NCBI GenBank assembly: GCA_018671205.1
Contig: JABHIC010000095.1
Span: 1-6,225 of the forward strand
Source: Gammaproteobacteria bacterium
GTDB lineage: Bacteria; Pseudomonadota; Gammaproteobacteria; GCF-002020875
Direction of reading: 5' to 3'
DNA length: 6,225 nucleotides
Position 1 is the stretch's first letter. The number at the start of each line of letters is the position of its first letter. A program made the translations under genes and the position numbers. Shown in pieces: positions 5,378 through 6,225 of the stretch. The notes below the pieces were generated by a model, which was not told where the DNA came from, did no database searches, and was given only the letters and a program-made list of their open reading frames with translations.

Positions 5378-6225
5378 ATGAAAATCTTCTCCAAAATTCT
5401 TATCATTGTGGTGATCCCTATTTTTGTGCTGGGAGGGGTCTATCTCTATCAGATTGACCGTCTGCTATTGCGTCTGGATCAGACGATCTCAATGCGAATG
5501 GTGGATAAAATATCACAGGTCAAGCGTGAGCTGGATAAGCGTGTTCAGCATGTGGAGAGGATTGCAATACTGCTCGCAAGCTCGGATGAAATTTCCAATG
5601 CGATGGAGATTGCTGATAGTGATCTGCTCTATTTGAAAGGAAAATTCTTTGTCGACTTTGACCTCAGTAATATAGCGTTTATTGCTCCCAGTGGTACGGT
5701 ACTGGCGCGTGGGCATGATGAGTTCGGATTTGGTGATAACCTGGGACAGGAGTTTGTGACTCGATATGTGCTGCAGCAGGGAGAACCTTTGACTGGATTT
5801 TTCCCTTTTGAGCAAGGTCACTATCTGATACGGGTGATTCCGGTAATGAAGTATGGAAAAATCCTGGTTGGCCTGATCATTGTTGGGATGGATCTCAATA
5901 GCCAGGTATTGTCGGTGATTGCTAAGGACAAAGGGCTTGCCCTGAAAGTTGTGTTGCCAGGGCTGACACTGTTCAGCCATGATAAAGAAAAGTTAACATC
6001 CTGGGATAGGATGCAACTCAACTACACAACACCTATACAGGGAAAGATCGACATCACGGTCTATGAAGACAACCGAATTGAACGCAGTAATTTGGAGACA
6101 CTGCGTCAAAATGTGACCTATCTCCTGATTGGTTTGAGTCTGTTTGCTGTTCTGTTCGCGCTCTATTTTGCGAAGAGGCTGGTCATGCCCATCAGGAAAC
6201 TGGTGGATGATATGCACCGGTATAC
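5378..6225 (+). CDS. Transmembrane receptor with Cache-like periplasmic domain and HAMP start (3' partial)
   Basis: The frame starts at ATG 5378 and is open to the window end (282 codons plus two bases), so its output domain is not visible. Upstream extension is limited by TGA at 5372-5374; TTG 5375 is the only alternative start. Residues 4-24 form the first membrane helix (IFSKILIIVVIPIFVLGGVY). About 25-245 are periplasmic, with a long helix (SMRMVDKISQVKRELDKRVQHV, about 38-59), RIAILLASSDEI at 61-72, and a PAS-like Cache core (IAFIAPSGTVLARGHDEFGFGDNL, then IRVIPV and LVGLIIVGMDL). The second helix is about 246-265. FAKRLVMPIRKLVDDM opens a HAMP domain. Such receptors end in a histidine kinase, GGDEF/EAL or chemotaxis module; which one is unknown. 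No Shine-Dalgarno motif is visible in the T-rich 23-base gap after the second phnD-like gene. The position suggests it receives signals from the binding proteins. Confidence 0.88.
   Translation, partial: MKIFSKILIIVVIPIFVLGGVYLYQIDRLLLRLDQTISMRMVDKISQVKRELDKRVQHVERIAILLASSDEISNAMEIADSDLLYLKGKFFVDFDLSNIAFIAPSGTVLARGHDEFGFGDNLGQEFVTRYVLQQGEPLTGFFPFEQGHYLIRVIPVMKYGKILVGLIIVGMDLNSQVLSVIAKDKGLALKVVLPGLTLFSHDKEKLTSWDRMQLNYTTPIQGKIDITVYEDNRIERSNLETLRQNVTYLLIGLSLFAVLFALYFAKRLVMPIRKLVDDMHRY

Noticed and set aside
5424..5636. Plus-strand 70-codon frame inside the receptor gene
   Set aside because: It is out of frame with the receptor, is rich in Trp, Cys and Arg with no domain pattern, and is an overlapping shadow.
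1..6225. CRISPR array, tRNA, rRNA, riboswitch or attachment site
   Set aside because: No regularly spaced repeats, cloverleaf or conserved RNA motif was seen; coding sequence and the IS remnant account for nearly all of the window.

Overview
The window reads as a piece of a proteobacterial, most likely gammaproteobacterial, chromosome of roughly balanced base composition. That guess rests on domain styles (NIT-PAS hybrid kinase, PhnD-like binding proteins, an IS3-family tail) and on codon usage by eye; no rRNA, tRNA or other lineage marker is present. All recognisable genes lie on the + strand. They belong to signal transduction and periplasmic ligand binding.

Layout. (1) 1-3330 is one long reading frame, cut off by the left edge, that encodes a membrane-bound hybrid histidine kinase: periplasmic NIT domain, transmembrane helix, PAS, HisKA, HATPase, two receiver domains and an HPt domain. 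It is interrupted by a single in-frame TAG at 1066-1068 in the middle of the PAS domain. Both sides of the stop are in the same frame, and the PAS alignment runs across it without a gap. The stop sits at the centre of a perfect 6-bp inverted repeat. (2) 3331-3611 has no intact gene. It holds the decayed 3' end of an IS3-family transposase (catalytic Glu replaced by Lys, internal deletion and frameshift) and a preserved right-end terminal sequence finishing at about 3611. (3) 3643-4515 and 4512-5354 are two tandem, paralogous, secreted PhnD-like substrate-binding proteins, overlapping by 4 bases (ATGA). (4) From 5378 an open frame runs off the right edge. It encodes a receptor with two transmembrane helices flanking a Cache-like periplasmic domain, followed by the start of a HAMP domain. 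It has no stop in the window, so stop-bounded ORF calling misses it.

Working together (inference): no ABC permease or ATPase gene lies beside the two binding proteins, and a transmembrane receptor follows them immediately. The likeliest reading is that the PhnD-like proteins are sensory ligand carriers that report to the downstream receptor, as LuxP does for LuxQ or TorT for TorS (known analogues from other binding-protein families). The upstream NIT hybrid kinase may have belonged to the same locus before the IS landed between them, or may be an unrelated neighbour. The window cannot decide this.
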